From the NCBI GenBank assembly GCA_963576725.1, contig OY755243.1, positions 79,963,445 to 80,027,444 on the forward strand: a DNA stretch of 64,000 nucleotides, given 5' to 3'. Positions 10,078-21,133 of this stretch are shown one piece after another. This DNA is from Azorinus chamasolen (lineage: Eukaryota; Mollusca; Bivalvia; Cardiida; Solecurtidae). Every line of letters starts with the position of its first letter. Position 1 is the stretch's first letter. The notes below the pieces were generated by a model that saw only the letters and a list, made by a program, of their open reading frames with translations, was not told the origin of the DNA and made no database searches. The position numbers were made by a program, and so were the translations under genes.

Positions 10078-10379
10078 TGCATGTGTTTCAATAGTTTTGC
10101 TCTAAGCTCTCTCTGTGTATCTATGCTTCCTGTACATTGCTATTGTACATTCCTGCACTATGTTACAGCATGCTTAATATATTATGTTTACATAATTTCT
10201 GTACATTGCTTCCAGTAGCTTTCAGGCCAATTTCGAAGAAAAAAAGAAGAAAGAATTCTCTCCCTAGTAACTCCAGTACTTTGCATATTCCTAGCGAAAG
10301 TCTTACACTTGTTAATACATGTGTTTGTGTATGGAAATGTTTCAAGTTACTAGTTTGTTCAAGGAGTGCTTAATATTGA

Positions 10380-10775
10380 TTTGAACAGTTATTCACAATT
10401 CAAGTTACTTTTAAACAGTTTAGAGCCTGCTCAGAGGGCTCCATTACGAGTCCTTTGATCAGAGCCTACACTGTTGCAAAGGCTATTAACCCATTCCCTT
10501 ATATTAAAAGGCTATTAACCCATTCCCTTATATTCACTTTGTGAAACCATTGTGATAAATAGAGCATTTGCTCCTATAGGAGCAAATGCTCTATTTATCA
10601 CAATGGTTTCAAACTACAAAATTTTTTAAAAAAAAATCCTTTTCTATAGTTAATGCTCCTTTTTGGTAGATTTATTCAAAAAGGTTGTGTCTAAAAATAG
10701 CCTATGAGGTAATGGGTTAACTTGGTTCCAGCATTGTAAGGATTTATATGCATACCTGGGTCTCAAAGGGTAAAC
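10380..10775. mobile_element. PalF remnant interrupted by PalB (10515-10720)
   Basis: PalF pieces flank a complete PalB with a perfect palindrome near 10548-10605. A 26-base stretch containing GGCTATTAACCCATTCCC is duplicated just left of the insertion (10480-10534). 10078-10379 shows no recognised feature. Confidence 0.6.
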
Positions 10776-10812
10776 TTTTTTCTTGCAATTGGCCTTTAAG
10801 TTTTTTAGCCCT

Positions 10813-11054
10813 TTAACCCTTTACCTTATATATGTCATTTAACACCTTTGCAAACAGAGTAAACCCAGATCAGACGGGTCCTGAAGGAGCTGTCTGACCG
10901 GGTTCTTCTCTGCTTGCTTTAGAATAATATAGATTTGGTTATGTAGTATGTGCCATGGCCAAACATTCGTGTGTTCATTTACTATTATAAAAATGCAGCT
11001 AATTAATATTCATGATGTCATTTTCTCATGAATATTCATGAGGTAAAGGGTTAA
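10813..11054. mobile_element. PalA MITE, complete
   Basis: TTAACCCTTTACCTTATATA to GAGGTAAAGGGTTAA; core 10851-10918. Confidence 0.8.
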
Positions 11055-11069
11055 TCAATAATGACTATC

Positions 11070-11305
11070 TTAACCCTTTTCCCCTGTTCTATGTTTACCT
11101 GCTGAATATTCATGGACAAAAATAGTTATAAAAGGTGGAACATTTTAGCAATTTTAGTAAAAAAGTAAAGAAATTGATCTTTCAAATTCCATTTAGTAGC
11201 AAACAGAGCAGACCCTGATCAGACGGCTCCTGTAGGAGCCGTCTGATCTGGGTCTACTCTGTTTGCAAATGTGTGAAAAGGCGTTTATATGAGGGAAAGG
11301 GTTAA
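11070..11305. mobile_element. PalA MITE, complete, well-preserved core
   Basis: TTAACCCTTTTCCCCTGTTC to GAGGGAAAGGGTTAA. The 67-base core at 11200-11266 is symmetric except for the T-T and C-A positions typical of the family. Confidence 0.88.
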
Positions 11306-11440
11306 TTGTTGTTTGTACCTCATGCACTTTTTAAGTTCCAGTTTTACCTCAGCATTTGGCCCACATGACAGCTCAATGTATAGTTAATTTACAGATGCTT
11401 TTTTATCCTATGCATATGAAAAAATGTATATTTGTTGTAT

Positions 11441-11706
11441 AAACCTTTACTCCATAAATATTCACGGAAAAAATGGTGACATCATGAATATTCATTGATA
11501 TTATCAATTTTTAAAATGGCATATTTGCATATTATTATTTTTTCCAAAGCAGAAACTGAAGAATCAGATCTACAATGTACATGTATATTATTCCATGAGC
11601 AAACCGAGCAGTCCTTGATCAGACGACTCCTATAGGAGCCGTCTGATCTGAGTCTACTCTGTTTGCCACGGCATAGAAAGGCGTATTTATGGAGTAAAGG
11701 GATAAC
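11441..11706. mobile_element. PalA MITE
   Basis: AAACCTTTACTCCATAAATA to GGAGTAAAGGGATAA; core 11596-11668 with centre CTCCTATAGGAG. Confidence 0.8.
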
Positions 11707-11820
11707 ACTTTGCACACTAGCGAAGAAAATGTGATTACCTATATGCAAACAGGTAGGATTTAGATTAGAAATTGGAATAAATACTGTGTCTCATCAGGAC
11801 TAGACTGCTTGACACTGTTC

Positions 11821-12046
11821 TTAACCCTTTCCCTATTCTCTATTTATTCCAAATTCCAATACGTACTGAATATTCATGGGACATAGTCATTATAATGGAA
11901 GATGGAAAATTGTCATTTTAGAAAGAAAACAAACAGATCTTTCAGACACATTTCTTGTTTATAAACTATTAAAAATAAAAAACAATCATTTATTAAATAT
12001 TCATGTCATTATTTCTTACATGAATATTCATGAGGTAAAGGGTTAA
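11821..12046. mobile_element. PalA MITE without hairpin
   Basis: Both ends present (TTAACCCTTTCCCTATTCTC; GAGGTAAAGGGTTAA) but the core palindrome is absent between AAACAGATCTTTCAGA and AAAAACAATCATTTATT. Confidence 0.7.
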
Positions 12047-12057
12047 CCAACACTTGT

Positions 12058-13226
12058 CAGGGGTGTAAAATTCCACTCGCCAATGCGAGTAGGTTTTGGA
12101 GTCGGTCGAGTGCTTTAAAACATGCTCGCCCAGATTTTTGGTTCTGACATTTTCCCAATTGATAACCTTGAGTAAAATACCTTAAATTGCAAATTAAAAC
12201 GCCCGAAAAGTATTTGCAAATGTCATATTGAAGACAGAATTTCCACTCTGTCTCACACAAAGAATTTAGAGGCATTCCGATTGAAGCGCACCTGTTACCT
12301 AGCGAGAAATATTCGGCCCAAGTAGAAATGTTTCGCCCAAAGGAAGTTTATTTGTTTTAAATATTTCAAGTGGTCGTTCAAATACTCAACCGTGTTATGA
12401 AATTAAAATATACATAACAGCTTTATAACGTTTTTCAGTACAATAATTCGTTAAACTGTGAAAAATTCTTGATTTAAACCTTCCGATGCTTTCGTACCTA
12501 ATTAAAACGAGTAAAAAGTTTAGAGGCTGAAAAAACGGAAGCACCACAAGATTTACCCGCAATAATGTCAAAATGAATAATGTCAAAATGTCTAAACAAA
12601 CAAGCTTTCATTCGTTCTCCGGCGGGGAAGCATGAGTTGGAGATAATGACAAAAAGGAAAAAGAAAGAACCACATAAATAGTATGATAAAGTACGAGATC
12701 AAGAAAAATGGTTCAATGAGTTTGAATGGGCTAAAGGGAGTATGGTGGTTTCGTCAAACTACCGGTTCGTCAAACTGGACTTTATGAAAAAAATTGTTTC
12801 GTCAAACTGGCAATTGTATAGTATAATAGGCTAGCGGAGGGTGTGTTAATTACAGTAATTCGGTTCATACCTGAAAGCAATTGATGTGTTTATGCCACGT
12901 TTTGATGACTGTATGATCGAAAATAGTTTGGAATCCAACCGTTTGCTGAACATTTCACTGATTTAATAGATCATACAAAGTTGCACTGATCCTGCATGAC
13001 TTGGTGATTTGAAGTTTAAACAAGCTTATTTTTTTGCAATAAAAATATATACTTTCAATTTTTATCTCCGTTCATAATCAACTTTATATGATATAGATCA
13101 CACTGGTTTTTAGAGTACATATGTATGAAAAATCAAGGGCGAGTGAAAGTTGCATAAGGGCGAGTGGATTTCAGTGGTCACTAGTCCTGCAGGGCGAGTA
13201 GCTTTTGAATTTTTTTTACACCCCTG
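12058..13226. mobile_element. Non-autonomous hAT-like element, 1169 bp
   Basis: Ends are CAGGGGTGTAAAA and its mirror TTTTACACCCCTG, with GCGAGT-rich subterminal repeats (CCACTCGCC, GGGCGAGTAG, GGGCGAGTGG). CTTGT flanks it on both sides (12053-12057, 13227-13231). No transposase frame is present. CAGGGG ends suggest hAT, although that superfamily normally makes 8-bp duplications, so the class is tentative. Inside, GTTTCGTCAAACT occurs three times near 12750-12810. Confidence 0.6.
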
Positions 13227-13444
13227 CTTGTTAGCAATCTCTGTTTCAAAGTTTTAGCTTTTTGCATTTACATTTGAAACACTTAAACCTTTTTGTAGGT
13301 TGTTTATGTGCTACTAATACTCTTAGGAGAAGTGCATTTATTCGCCAGATGTGTTCAGTATAGATGTCAAGAATGTTGATTTTAATTTGAACACTTTCCA
13401 TTTTGAACAATTTTGTCAGCAAAAATAAGTCGATTTCAAATCTT

Positions 13445-13725
13445 TAACCTTTTCCTTCATATAAATTTGTTTTCAAGCAATTGCAAACGGAGTAGACCCA
13501 GATCAGACTGCTCCTATGGAATTTGATATATCTGCTTCTTTACTTCTGTACATGAATATTCTGTGAGGGGGGGGGGGGGGGAATAATGAAAGATTAACCC
13601 TTTACTCTATGAATGAAATAATGATATGAATGTTAATAAGAATAATAAATGATTTTTATGATGGTGCTGAAGGAGCCATCTGATCTGGGTCTACTCGGCA
13701 AATGCATTAAAAGGAGTAAAGACTA
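13445..13725. mobile_element. Two damaged PalA copies with a poly-G tract
   Basis: TAACCTTTTCCTTCATATAA with a half hairpin, then a G run at about 13566-13580, then TTAACCCTTTACTCTATGAA with only the right hairpin arm (GGAGCCATCTGATCTGGG). Confidence 0.55.
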
Positions 13726-13849
13726 AAAAGCAGGTAGATATTGATGCATATGTGCATGTAAATGAAATGTATGTAACTTGCCATGTAAAAGGCATGACAG
13801 TGATTTATCAAATTTGTTAACAATCAAATGGTTAAAAATCCTTCATATG

Positions 13850-14252
13850 TTAGCCCTTTACTCCATAAATGCACCTTTGCAAATGGTAGATCTGGATCAG
13901 ACGGTTCCTGTAGGAGCCTCTGATCAGAATCTGCTCTGTTTGCTCATGATATAATATAGATATGATTCTACAGTTTCTACCATGGCCAAAAAATCCTGTG
14001 TCCATGTGCTATTATAGCAAATTAATCTAAATTAATATTCATGACGTCTAATTCCTGCATGAAATATTCATGGAGTAAATATTGGTTCCTATATCTCTAC
14101 TATGTAAATATTACCATAAACATTTCAAACAGTTTGGTTTCAGATGAAATGTCAAATGAATAAGCAAACAGAGCAGACCCTGATCAGACAGCACCTTCAG
14201 GAGCCATCTGATCTGGGTCTACATGAAAAGGCATGAGAGGAAAGGGTAACCC
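13850..14252. mobile_element. Two PalA MITEs, second truncated
   Basis: First: TTAGCCCTTTACTCCATAAA to CATGGAGTAAAT (14080), core 13884-13951. Second: hairpin 14163-14222 and end GAGAGGAAAGGGTAA. Another PalA fragment (AAGACCCATATCAGACAGC) continues to about 14415. Confidence 0.6.
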
Positions 14253-14460
14253 TTTAAAAAAAAAAGAAGACCCATATCAGACAGCATCTATTTGCTTATA
14301 TGTTACAAGTCTGATTCTACAATGCCATGGCAATAAATTTCCTTAATTTATATTTTTTACACAAGATTTAATTAATTACCATAATTGGCAAAGCCTTATA
14401 TGGAGTGAAGAGGTAATTATAAATACTTTCTGTTCAACTTGATGTGAAAGTCTAAACGTA

Positions 14461-14868
14461 CAGTAAAACACCTCTAAACTGGACATTAAAATTAGAATCA
14501 ATGTTGATCTGTAAGGTGGGTGGCAACTTAAAGCAAGATAAAAGTCGACAGAAAGCTCCCAAAGGAGCTCTCTGCATGACTTTCATTTATCAAGCACCTG
14601 CTTAACCCATTCCCTCATATTGATGCCTCTGCAAAAGTCACCTGTTGAAAGTATTGTGATAAATAGAGCATTTGCTCCTATAGAGCAAATGCTCTATTTA
14701 TCACAATGCTTTCAAACTACAAAATTCTAAAGTTTTCCTTGTCTCTAGTTAATGCTCCTTTTCGGTAGATTTATTCAAAGAGGATGGATCTAAAAAATAG
14801 CATATGAGGGAATGGGTTAAGAGCTAAATTCTTCTTTACTAAAATTCCGGTTTAGAAGAGTTTTACTG
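14461..14868. mobile_element. PalD MITE carrying a PalB insertion (14602-14820)
   Basis: PalD runs from CAGTAAAACACCTCTAAAC to TTTTACTG, flanked by TA. Within it a complete PalB (TTAACCCATTCCCTCATATT to GGGAATGGGTTAA) sits after CACCTGC, so PalB came later. Confidence 0.8.
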
Positions 14869-14879
14869 TATATTCAGTC

Positions 14880-15360
14880 AAAACAAAAAATAGAGGTGCA
14901 TATTCCATAAATATTTTGGATATTTGCCAGTTTATTATGTTGTATTTTGTTTAGATAATCTCTTGACCAATAAACTCTGTATGAGAATATCTGATTTGTT
15001 ATGAAACTATTCCAGTATCTTATTCATTTATAATTCAAGCTCCTGGGACAATTGATTAATTTCAGCGTCTCTAATTCTGCAACAGGTGTTACCTTAAATA
15101 TTTGGACAGACATCAGAAAAATGTACAGACCCAGGATCAAACAGCTCCTGTTGGAGCATTTTAATCAGGGTTTACACTGCTTACTACCATGTCAGCCTAT
15201 TGAAAGTTGTGCAAATGTTGCAAAATTTAGGTCCTGCTTTCACTAAACATCAGACTTATGCTCAAAAAGTGAGATTTTGTTCAAACTCTGTTTCGCCATT
15301 GGGCCATTCTTCCGCCTGATTGGGGATTCAGTAGTACATTCAACAGAAACCACCGTTTAC
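14880..15360. other. Intergenic, PalF trace only
   Basis: About 15120-15180 has a weak PalF-like hairpin (ACCCAGGATCAAACAGCTCC / GGAGCATTTTAATCAGGG). Nothing else is recognised. Confidence 0.4.
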
Positions 15361-15381
15361 TAGTCGGTGTGTGTGTGAAGG

Positions 15382-15474
15382 ATGGCGCAAGCCCCTTGCG
15401 TCTTGCGAGTCGTTCATAGTTTCCGAGTGGAAATGCGGGAGAGAGAATCAAGCATGAATTCTACCAACTTGGCT
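15382..15474 (+). CDS. Candidate first coding exon, unknown gene
   Basis: In a short CpG-richer patch unlike its surroundings, an ATG opens a 31-codon frame (MAQAPCVLRVVHSFRVEMRE onward) that stops exactly at a good donor, GTAAGT. No following exon was found and the peptide matches no family I know. It could be a transposon promoter region or chance. The next 950 bases (15475-16440) are AT-rich with no recognised feature. Confidence 0.2.
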
Positions 15475-16440
15475 GTAAGTTTTTACTAATGTAATCAAAA
15501 TTGTATCCAATATCAAGGTTGAAATCTATTTATTTTTTTCGATAAAAGTGGTGCAATGGGCGATGTCCGATTATATTGACCCAGTTGGAAGCCAGGAAAT
15601 TATGGTTGTATATTTTCATTTTTGCGTGTATTTATTCTCTATAGGCATCCACATTATAGAGGATATATTAAATTTTGTGTAGAGGATATCCTCTGTTACA
15701 TTCCCCATAGATGATTGCAAATAATGTAGCGAAAATAGCGGAGGACATTGAACATTATGTTTAACATCGTATTGTGCATGTTTCGTACCTTCATTCTAGT
15801 TGCTGTTTATTTATGGGCCTTACTTTCTGTAACAAAAATCTGAAGTGGGGACATCAGTGTCCTATGGTAACATTTCTAGCTTCTGTCTCCTTTGATTTCT
15901 CTGGAAAACAAATCAATTTTTAATCATTTACCTTTTACCTATTGAATGACTTTTATGCTCAATGGATTGACTTCAAACGTGGAACATAAACAAATAGCAA
16001 CCATGATTTGTCCATATGTGTGTCTGTCTGTGATGATAATATTAAGCTTCTTCATTTAAGTTTTCAAGTTTTAAAATCCTTTAAACATATGCATTTGATC
16101 AGAGAATATCAAGAAAAATATTAGGGAATTTTAGACAAGACATCTTTGACCTTGTATCCTTGGTATGGAACAACAAATTATAAAATTATCATTTATCAAA
16201 CAGGTTCCCATGTCAAGCAAATATTTTGAATATGAAATGCTTTGCATACCAAGTCATCTATATATTCTTCATTTTGGATTGCAATAAATTATACATGTAC
16301 AAATAATATGAAAATTTATATAATCATACAGCTATCTTTTATTTCACTGACTGTTATTCCATTTCTTTTCATAAAGAGTCGAAGCGTAGAAAATGTTTAC
16401 ATTCCAAAGAAACGCAAATTCACACATTTTAATATCCAGT

Positions 16441-16810
16441 CATAGACAGGTGGATATAGTTTTGGCATACTCCGTCCGTCTGCATGTCCGTCATTCAATT
16501 TATGCACAGTCATATCTCAGAATCAGAGTTTCCATCCTTCTTTCTGTGATTCTGGAGTGAAATCGTATCTCTGAAACGGTATGAGAATTTCTATGAATTT
16601 TTGGAAGAATATTTGCCTTATATTGAAAGATAAAATATTTGTTTAAAAATTGCCTTTAGTATCCATCAGACTGAGACCAATGACCCTTGATCTCCTTGCT
16701 TGAATTATCCAACCAAAGCTTCTCCATCGCAGTTGGGGAGGGTACTTCTGGTCCGCCACCGGTCTTCTAGGCCAAGTCTAGCTTCTACTGACCTTAAAAA
16801 GGAAAAGTTT
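16441..16810. repeat. Unclassified repeat fragments
   Basis: TATAGTTTTGGCATACTCCG with CCGTCCGTCTGCATGTCCG resembles the left parts of tandem-array elements. 16660-16800 is a GC-richer piece of unknown origin. 16810-17100 shows nothing recognised. Confidence 0.3.
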
Positions 16811-17229
16811 ACATCTATAACAAATAAATGATACATCATCATCAAAGATGTTTGACACTACATGTATTTAGAAAATGATAATAATACATGTAGATCTAAT
16901 AAACAACAAAACAAGGAAATTCCTTCAAAGATATCAATAGTGACAATATTCAAATATGATGCACGTAGATATGAATTTATGATACATGTAGATATGAATT
17001 TAATCAATTTCATCATTTCATTTATAATTAAATTGGGTGAGGGGCATCAGTATATTTATTGAAATAATAGGCCAACTATACACAATACGGTTTGCTAAAA
17101 CATTCAGTTTAACCCTATCCATACAAACGCTTTTTCACACATTTGCAAACAGAGTAAACCCAGATCAGATGATTCCTTATTATCTTCTATAAAAATCATC
17201 TATGGGTTGGTAGTTATACTCTTGCTGTC

Positions 17230-17440
17230 CTATCTAGAGAGGCCTACAAGAATGACCCGCCACGTGCACCCTTTATCCTTCCTACAGGTACACACCACAG
17301 CGAACTATTTTTTATCCGTACATAGTGGTGATGTGGAACAGCCTACCAGCGGACGCAGTCCTTCAGCCTAATATCGAGGGGTTCCGTAACATCCTGACCC
17401 TCCCTCATTTCAAACAGCCCCTGGTGCCTGGGATCATTAT
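17230..17440 (+). pseudogene. Non-LTR retrotransposon ORF2, C-terminal remnant
   Basis: In one frame from 17289 the sequence reads YTPQRTIFYPYIVVMWNSLP. This is the 'R.FF.R....WN.LP' tail that ends reverse-transcriptase ORFs of Jockey/CR1/I-type LINEs, followed by a short linker with HFKQPLVPG. The upstream RT and endonuclease are absent, as expected for a 5'-truncated copy. A probable 3' tail with TAGATAGATAG lies at 18885-19065, beyond the nested tandem array. Confidence 0.6.
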
Positions 17441-18870
17441 GTCTCCCCCCATATTTATATTGGGGAGACATATTGTTTTCGTGAGAGTTGTCTGTCTGTC
17501 TATCTGTCTGTCCGTCTGTCCGTCACACTTTTTGTCCGGACGATAACTTCAATATGCCTGATGCCAGTTGATTGAAACTTCATATATAGAAAGAGCATAA
17601 TGAGAGGAAGTGTCATGCACAAGGTCCATAACTCTGGCTTCACTAATATAGGAGTTATTGCCCCTTGTAAAAAAAATCACACTTTTTTGTCCGGACGATA
17701 ACTCCTATATGGCTCATGCCATTGGATTGAAACTTCATATATGGAAAGATCATGACGAGAGGAAGTGTCATGCACAAGGTCCATAACTCTGGCTTCACTA
17801 ATATTGGAGTTATTGCCCTTTGTAAAAAATATCACAATTTTTTGTCCGGACAATAACTTCAATATGCCTGGTGCCAGTTGATTGAAACTTCATATATGGA
17901 AAGAGCATAATGAGAGGAAGTGTCATGCAGAAGGTAAATAACTCTGGCTTCACTAATATAGGAGTTATTGCCCTTTGTAAAAAAAATCACACTTTTTTGT
18001 CCGGACGATAACTCCTATATGGCTCATGCCATTGGATTGAAACTTAATATATGGAAAGATCATGACGAGAGGAAGTGTCATGCACAAGGTCCATAACTCT
18101 GGCTTCGCTAATATTGGAGTTATTGCCCTTTGTAAAAAATATCACAATTTTTTGTCCGGACAATAACTTCAATATGCCTGATGCCATTGGATTGAAACTT
18201 CATATATCGAAAGATCATAACGAGAGGAAGTGTCATGCACAAGGTTCATAACTCTGGCTTCACTAATATTGGAGTTATTTTCCTTTGTAAAATAAATCAC
18301 AATTTTTTGTCCGGATGATTACTCCTATGTGACATGCCATTGGAGTGAAACTTCAAACATGGAACGATCATAATAAGAGAAAGTGTCATGCATAAGATCC
18401 TTAACTCGAGCTTCAATAAATTTAGAGTTATTGCCCCTTGTACATTTGTTTAATTCTTTCTTGTCCGGACGATAACTCCTACATGGCTCTTGCCATCGTA
18501 TTGAAACTTCATACATGGAAAGAGCATGATGAGAGAAAGTGTCATGAACAAGGGCCATAATTCTGGCTTCAATACTTTTGGAGTTATTGCCCTTTGTTAC
18601 ATTTTTTGGCCGATCAATAACTCCTGTTCGACTGATGCTATTGGAATCACATTTTAATTTTGGAAAGAGCATGATCAAAGTAAGTGTCATGCACAAGGGC
18701 CATTAATCTGGTATCAGTATTTTTGGAGTTATTAGCTGTTATCATTTTCTTTTTGAAAAATGTAGTGTGGAAAACGCATAATGAAGGGAAGTATCATTCA
18801 TCAAGACCATAACATTTTTAGTGATTTCCCTTTACATATTGCTTTTATTGGAGGGGAGACATCCGTTTTT
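17440..18870. repeat. Tandem array with about 154-bp monomer inside LINE remnant
   Basis: TTTGTCCGGACGATAACTCC recurs near 17528, 17684, 17838, 17994, 18148, 18306 and 18460. Alternate units match best (ACGATAACTCCTATATGG against ACAATAACTTCAATATGC), giving a dimer of about 310 bp. It is bounded by TTGGGGAGACATATTGTTTT and GGGGAGACATCCGTTTTTGT, which resemble each other. An open frame on the - strand (18325-18696) is only repeat translation. Confidence 0.8.
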
Positions 18871-19613
18871 GTGACAAAAACCTCTAGTTGTTTTTAGATT
18901 CTTTGTTGTTCACCTATTTTAACACCTGTCTCACTTTATTTCTTCTCTCTATCCTTCTTTTGAAGTCTTCCTTTCACAACTTTTATCTGCTTGTAATCTG
19001 CACGACGCACAAACCCGTCATGCCGATAATACACGACATGCGGAGTCCGGCATTATATATAGATAGATAGTCGTCTGATCAAGGTCTTCTCTGTTTGCTA
19101 ATGGAATTCGATAGTTCTGCTTCTTTACTTTCTAAAATGGTTATACAGTCTTACTGTTCTGTCTCTGAGTATACAGTAGGTACTAAAACTTTAAATAAAT
19201 ATATAACCAGGAAAGGGTTATGGTAATTCCAGCAATGGCTGTTTGTTTACTTTCTTTCAATTTGACCTTCATATTAAAAATTGATTACATTTGTAAATCT
19301 ATATTTTTAACAATTTTTCAGCAATTATTTTAATACAGTTATTAAGTAAAGGTCCTAGTGTAGTTAATAAATGTTTTTTAAGAATTAAATAAAAACTTTA
19401 ATTTTTACCTGAACATATGCAAAAAAGAGGTGTCATATAACTCACTTTTCCAGATTCTTTTTTTTTAAAAAAAATCAAAAGTTTCCTTCCAAATATCTTC
19501 TTTAGTCCTGTTGGTGTATCAATAAGTCCTTATTATATGATAAATGTTCCAATTTCACCTTTTCACCAACACCACTATTTTCAATCATAGCAAATTGTCC
19601 AATAAAAAGCATA

Positions 19614-20426
19614 CGAGGGACATTCAGTATGTAATGCATTTGATGGTTTATTAAGAAACAAACAAATGGATTACTATAACTTTTAATGATTTCCCTCAAA
19701 GTACTCTCCCCCAACCTTTATGCAAGTTTTTAAACGCTTAATCCAGTTATTAAACGAGTTTTCATCCTTTACGTACGGGTATACATGCCTCAACACCCTC
19801 TGGACTGTAAAATATGGCATACATCATCTTCTTTGCACTGTGAATCCTCTTGGCAATATTCATTTTACGTCGGGGCTCAAAAAAGTGTACCCATGTTTCA
19901 CCCCCAGTGCAGAAGTCAGCAAATTTTCTCGCGTTGTAATTAGGGTACATTTTGTATCTTGCTGTAATATACCACGAACTCTATCAATGTTTTTCTTGGT
20001 GACAAATGAGCGTGGTCTTCCTGATTTGTGTTCATCTTCAATTGTATTTTGTCCAGTTTTAAATGTTTGACCCACCTTGTAATTGTAACTTATGAAACTT
20101 CAGTGTTCCCATACACACCACAAAGTTCACGGTATATGTCCTTTGCACATTCTCCCTATTTATATAACGAACTTGTATATCGTATAGCTCCGAATATTAA
20201 CGCTTTCTTGAGACCGTTTTCCAACCATTTTGAACGCAGTGCATACGAGTAGGCCTGTTCAATGTACACTTTTAGCAATACATGTATTTATATAACCGAA
20301 TTACACATATTTGGTATCAGTGTAAAGGGTAGATAGTGAATTGAGCGTGTATATAAAGGGATTAGCGGCCACGTGCAATGCAAGGAAAATCGAGCGCTAG
20401 TTTCATTACATACTGAATAGCCCTCG
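19614..20426 (-). mobile_element. Mariner-like element, internally deleted
   Basis: Inverted ends CGAGGGACATTCAGTATGTA and the mirror of CGAGGGCTATTCAGTATGTA are bounded by TA on each side (19612-19613, 20427-20428). At 813 bp it is shorter than the 1.2-1.3 kb of an intact mariner. Confidence 0.8.
19680..20260 (-). pseudogene. Mariner transposase pseudogene
   Basis: On the - strand the fragments TFKTGQNTIEDEHKSGRPRS and a helix-turn-helix stretch (KKNIDRVRGILQQDTKCTL) match the N-terminal DNA-binding half of mariner transposases. Nearer 19700 RLKTCIKVGGEYFEG matches the C-terminal tail. The central catalytic DDE/D region is largely missing and stops and frame changes are present, so no active enzyme is expected. 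Confidence 0.75.
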
Positions 20427-20995
20427 TATGTTTACTATAATTGAAATATAGTGGTGTTGGGAAAAAGTTAATTTGGAACATGTATCATATAATAAGGACC
20501 TATTAATACACCAACATGACTAAAGAAGATATTTGGAAGGATTCTTTTGAAATATTTTTTTCCAAAACATACCTGGAAAAAAGTGAGTTATATGACACCT
20601 CTTTTTTGCATATTTTCAGGAAAAAATTAATGTTTTTATTTAACTCTTAAAAAGTGTTGTTTAACATTTATGAAGTACACTAGGACCTTTACTTAATAAC
20701 TGTATATCTATTAAAGTAATTGCTGAAAACTCGTTAAATTATAGATTTAATCAACTTTTAATATGAAGGTCAAATTGAAAGAAAGTAAACAAACGGCCAT
20801 TGCTGGAATTACCTTAAGTAATAGATCTACTGGAGAAAATATAGTTCAGCAATTTATAATGCAACTTACATTTTTTTGTTAATGAATCTTCGTGTTTTAA
20901 ATTCAATAGAGGTGAACAATAATCCAAAGAGTAGGGAAAATGAGAAAATTCCTTATGCAATGATGATACATTTAAACATTGAGGAAAAAACTTAC

Positions 20996-21133
20996 GCATG
21001 AAATCGCTTTCTCATGGATTTCTTGCCACGCCTTTTCCTTGGCAACTGCAGTAATGCCGTTACCAAACCATTGTCCTTTGAACTCCACTTTCGGAATGTG
21101 GTCACTATCTACCATACTCTGAACAAGGGCCAT
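20996..21133 (-). CDS. Candidate coding exon, Myb/SANT-like start
   Basis: A 46-codon frame opens at ATG (21131-21133, - strand) and ends at a consensus donor GTAAGT. Its second half, FKGQWFGNGITAVAKEKAWQ followed by EIHEKAI, resembles the first helices of Myb/SANT-like domains such as those in harbinger-derived regulators ('..ITxxxKxxAWxEI..'). Codon use and GC are gene-like against AT-rich surroundings. No second exon was found: the inverted repeat begins 180 bases downstream. It may be a host gene's first coding exon or a domesticated or decaying transposon ORF. Confidence 0.4.

Larger units (their letters stand above)
17109..19223. mobile_element. PalA MITE split by a 1.9-kb LINE-plus-array insertion
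   Basis: The left half TTAACCCTATCCATACAAAC...GAGTAAACCCAGATCAGAT stops at about 17172. The right half resumes at about 19066 with GTCGTCTGATCAAGGTCT and ends GGAAAGGGTTA. Two successive insertions lie between them. Confidence 0.65.
19222..20813. repeat. Long inverted repeat (arms about 390 bp) around a mariner relic
   Basis: Left arm 19222-19613 and right arm 20427-20813 are reverse complements over nearly their full length. Examples are GGTAATTCCAGCAATGG with CCATTGCTGGAATTACC, and CAAATATCTTCTTTAGTCCT with GACTAAAGAAGATATTTG. Without the 813-bp element between them they would form a near-perfect palindrome of about 780 bp. The arms match nothing else in the window. Confidence 0.85.

Noticed and set aside
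18325..18696. 123-residue - strand frame
   Set aside because: Translation of the 154-bp tandem units.
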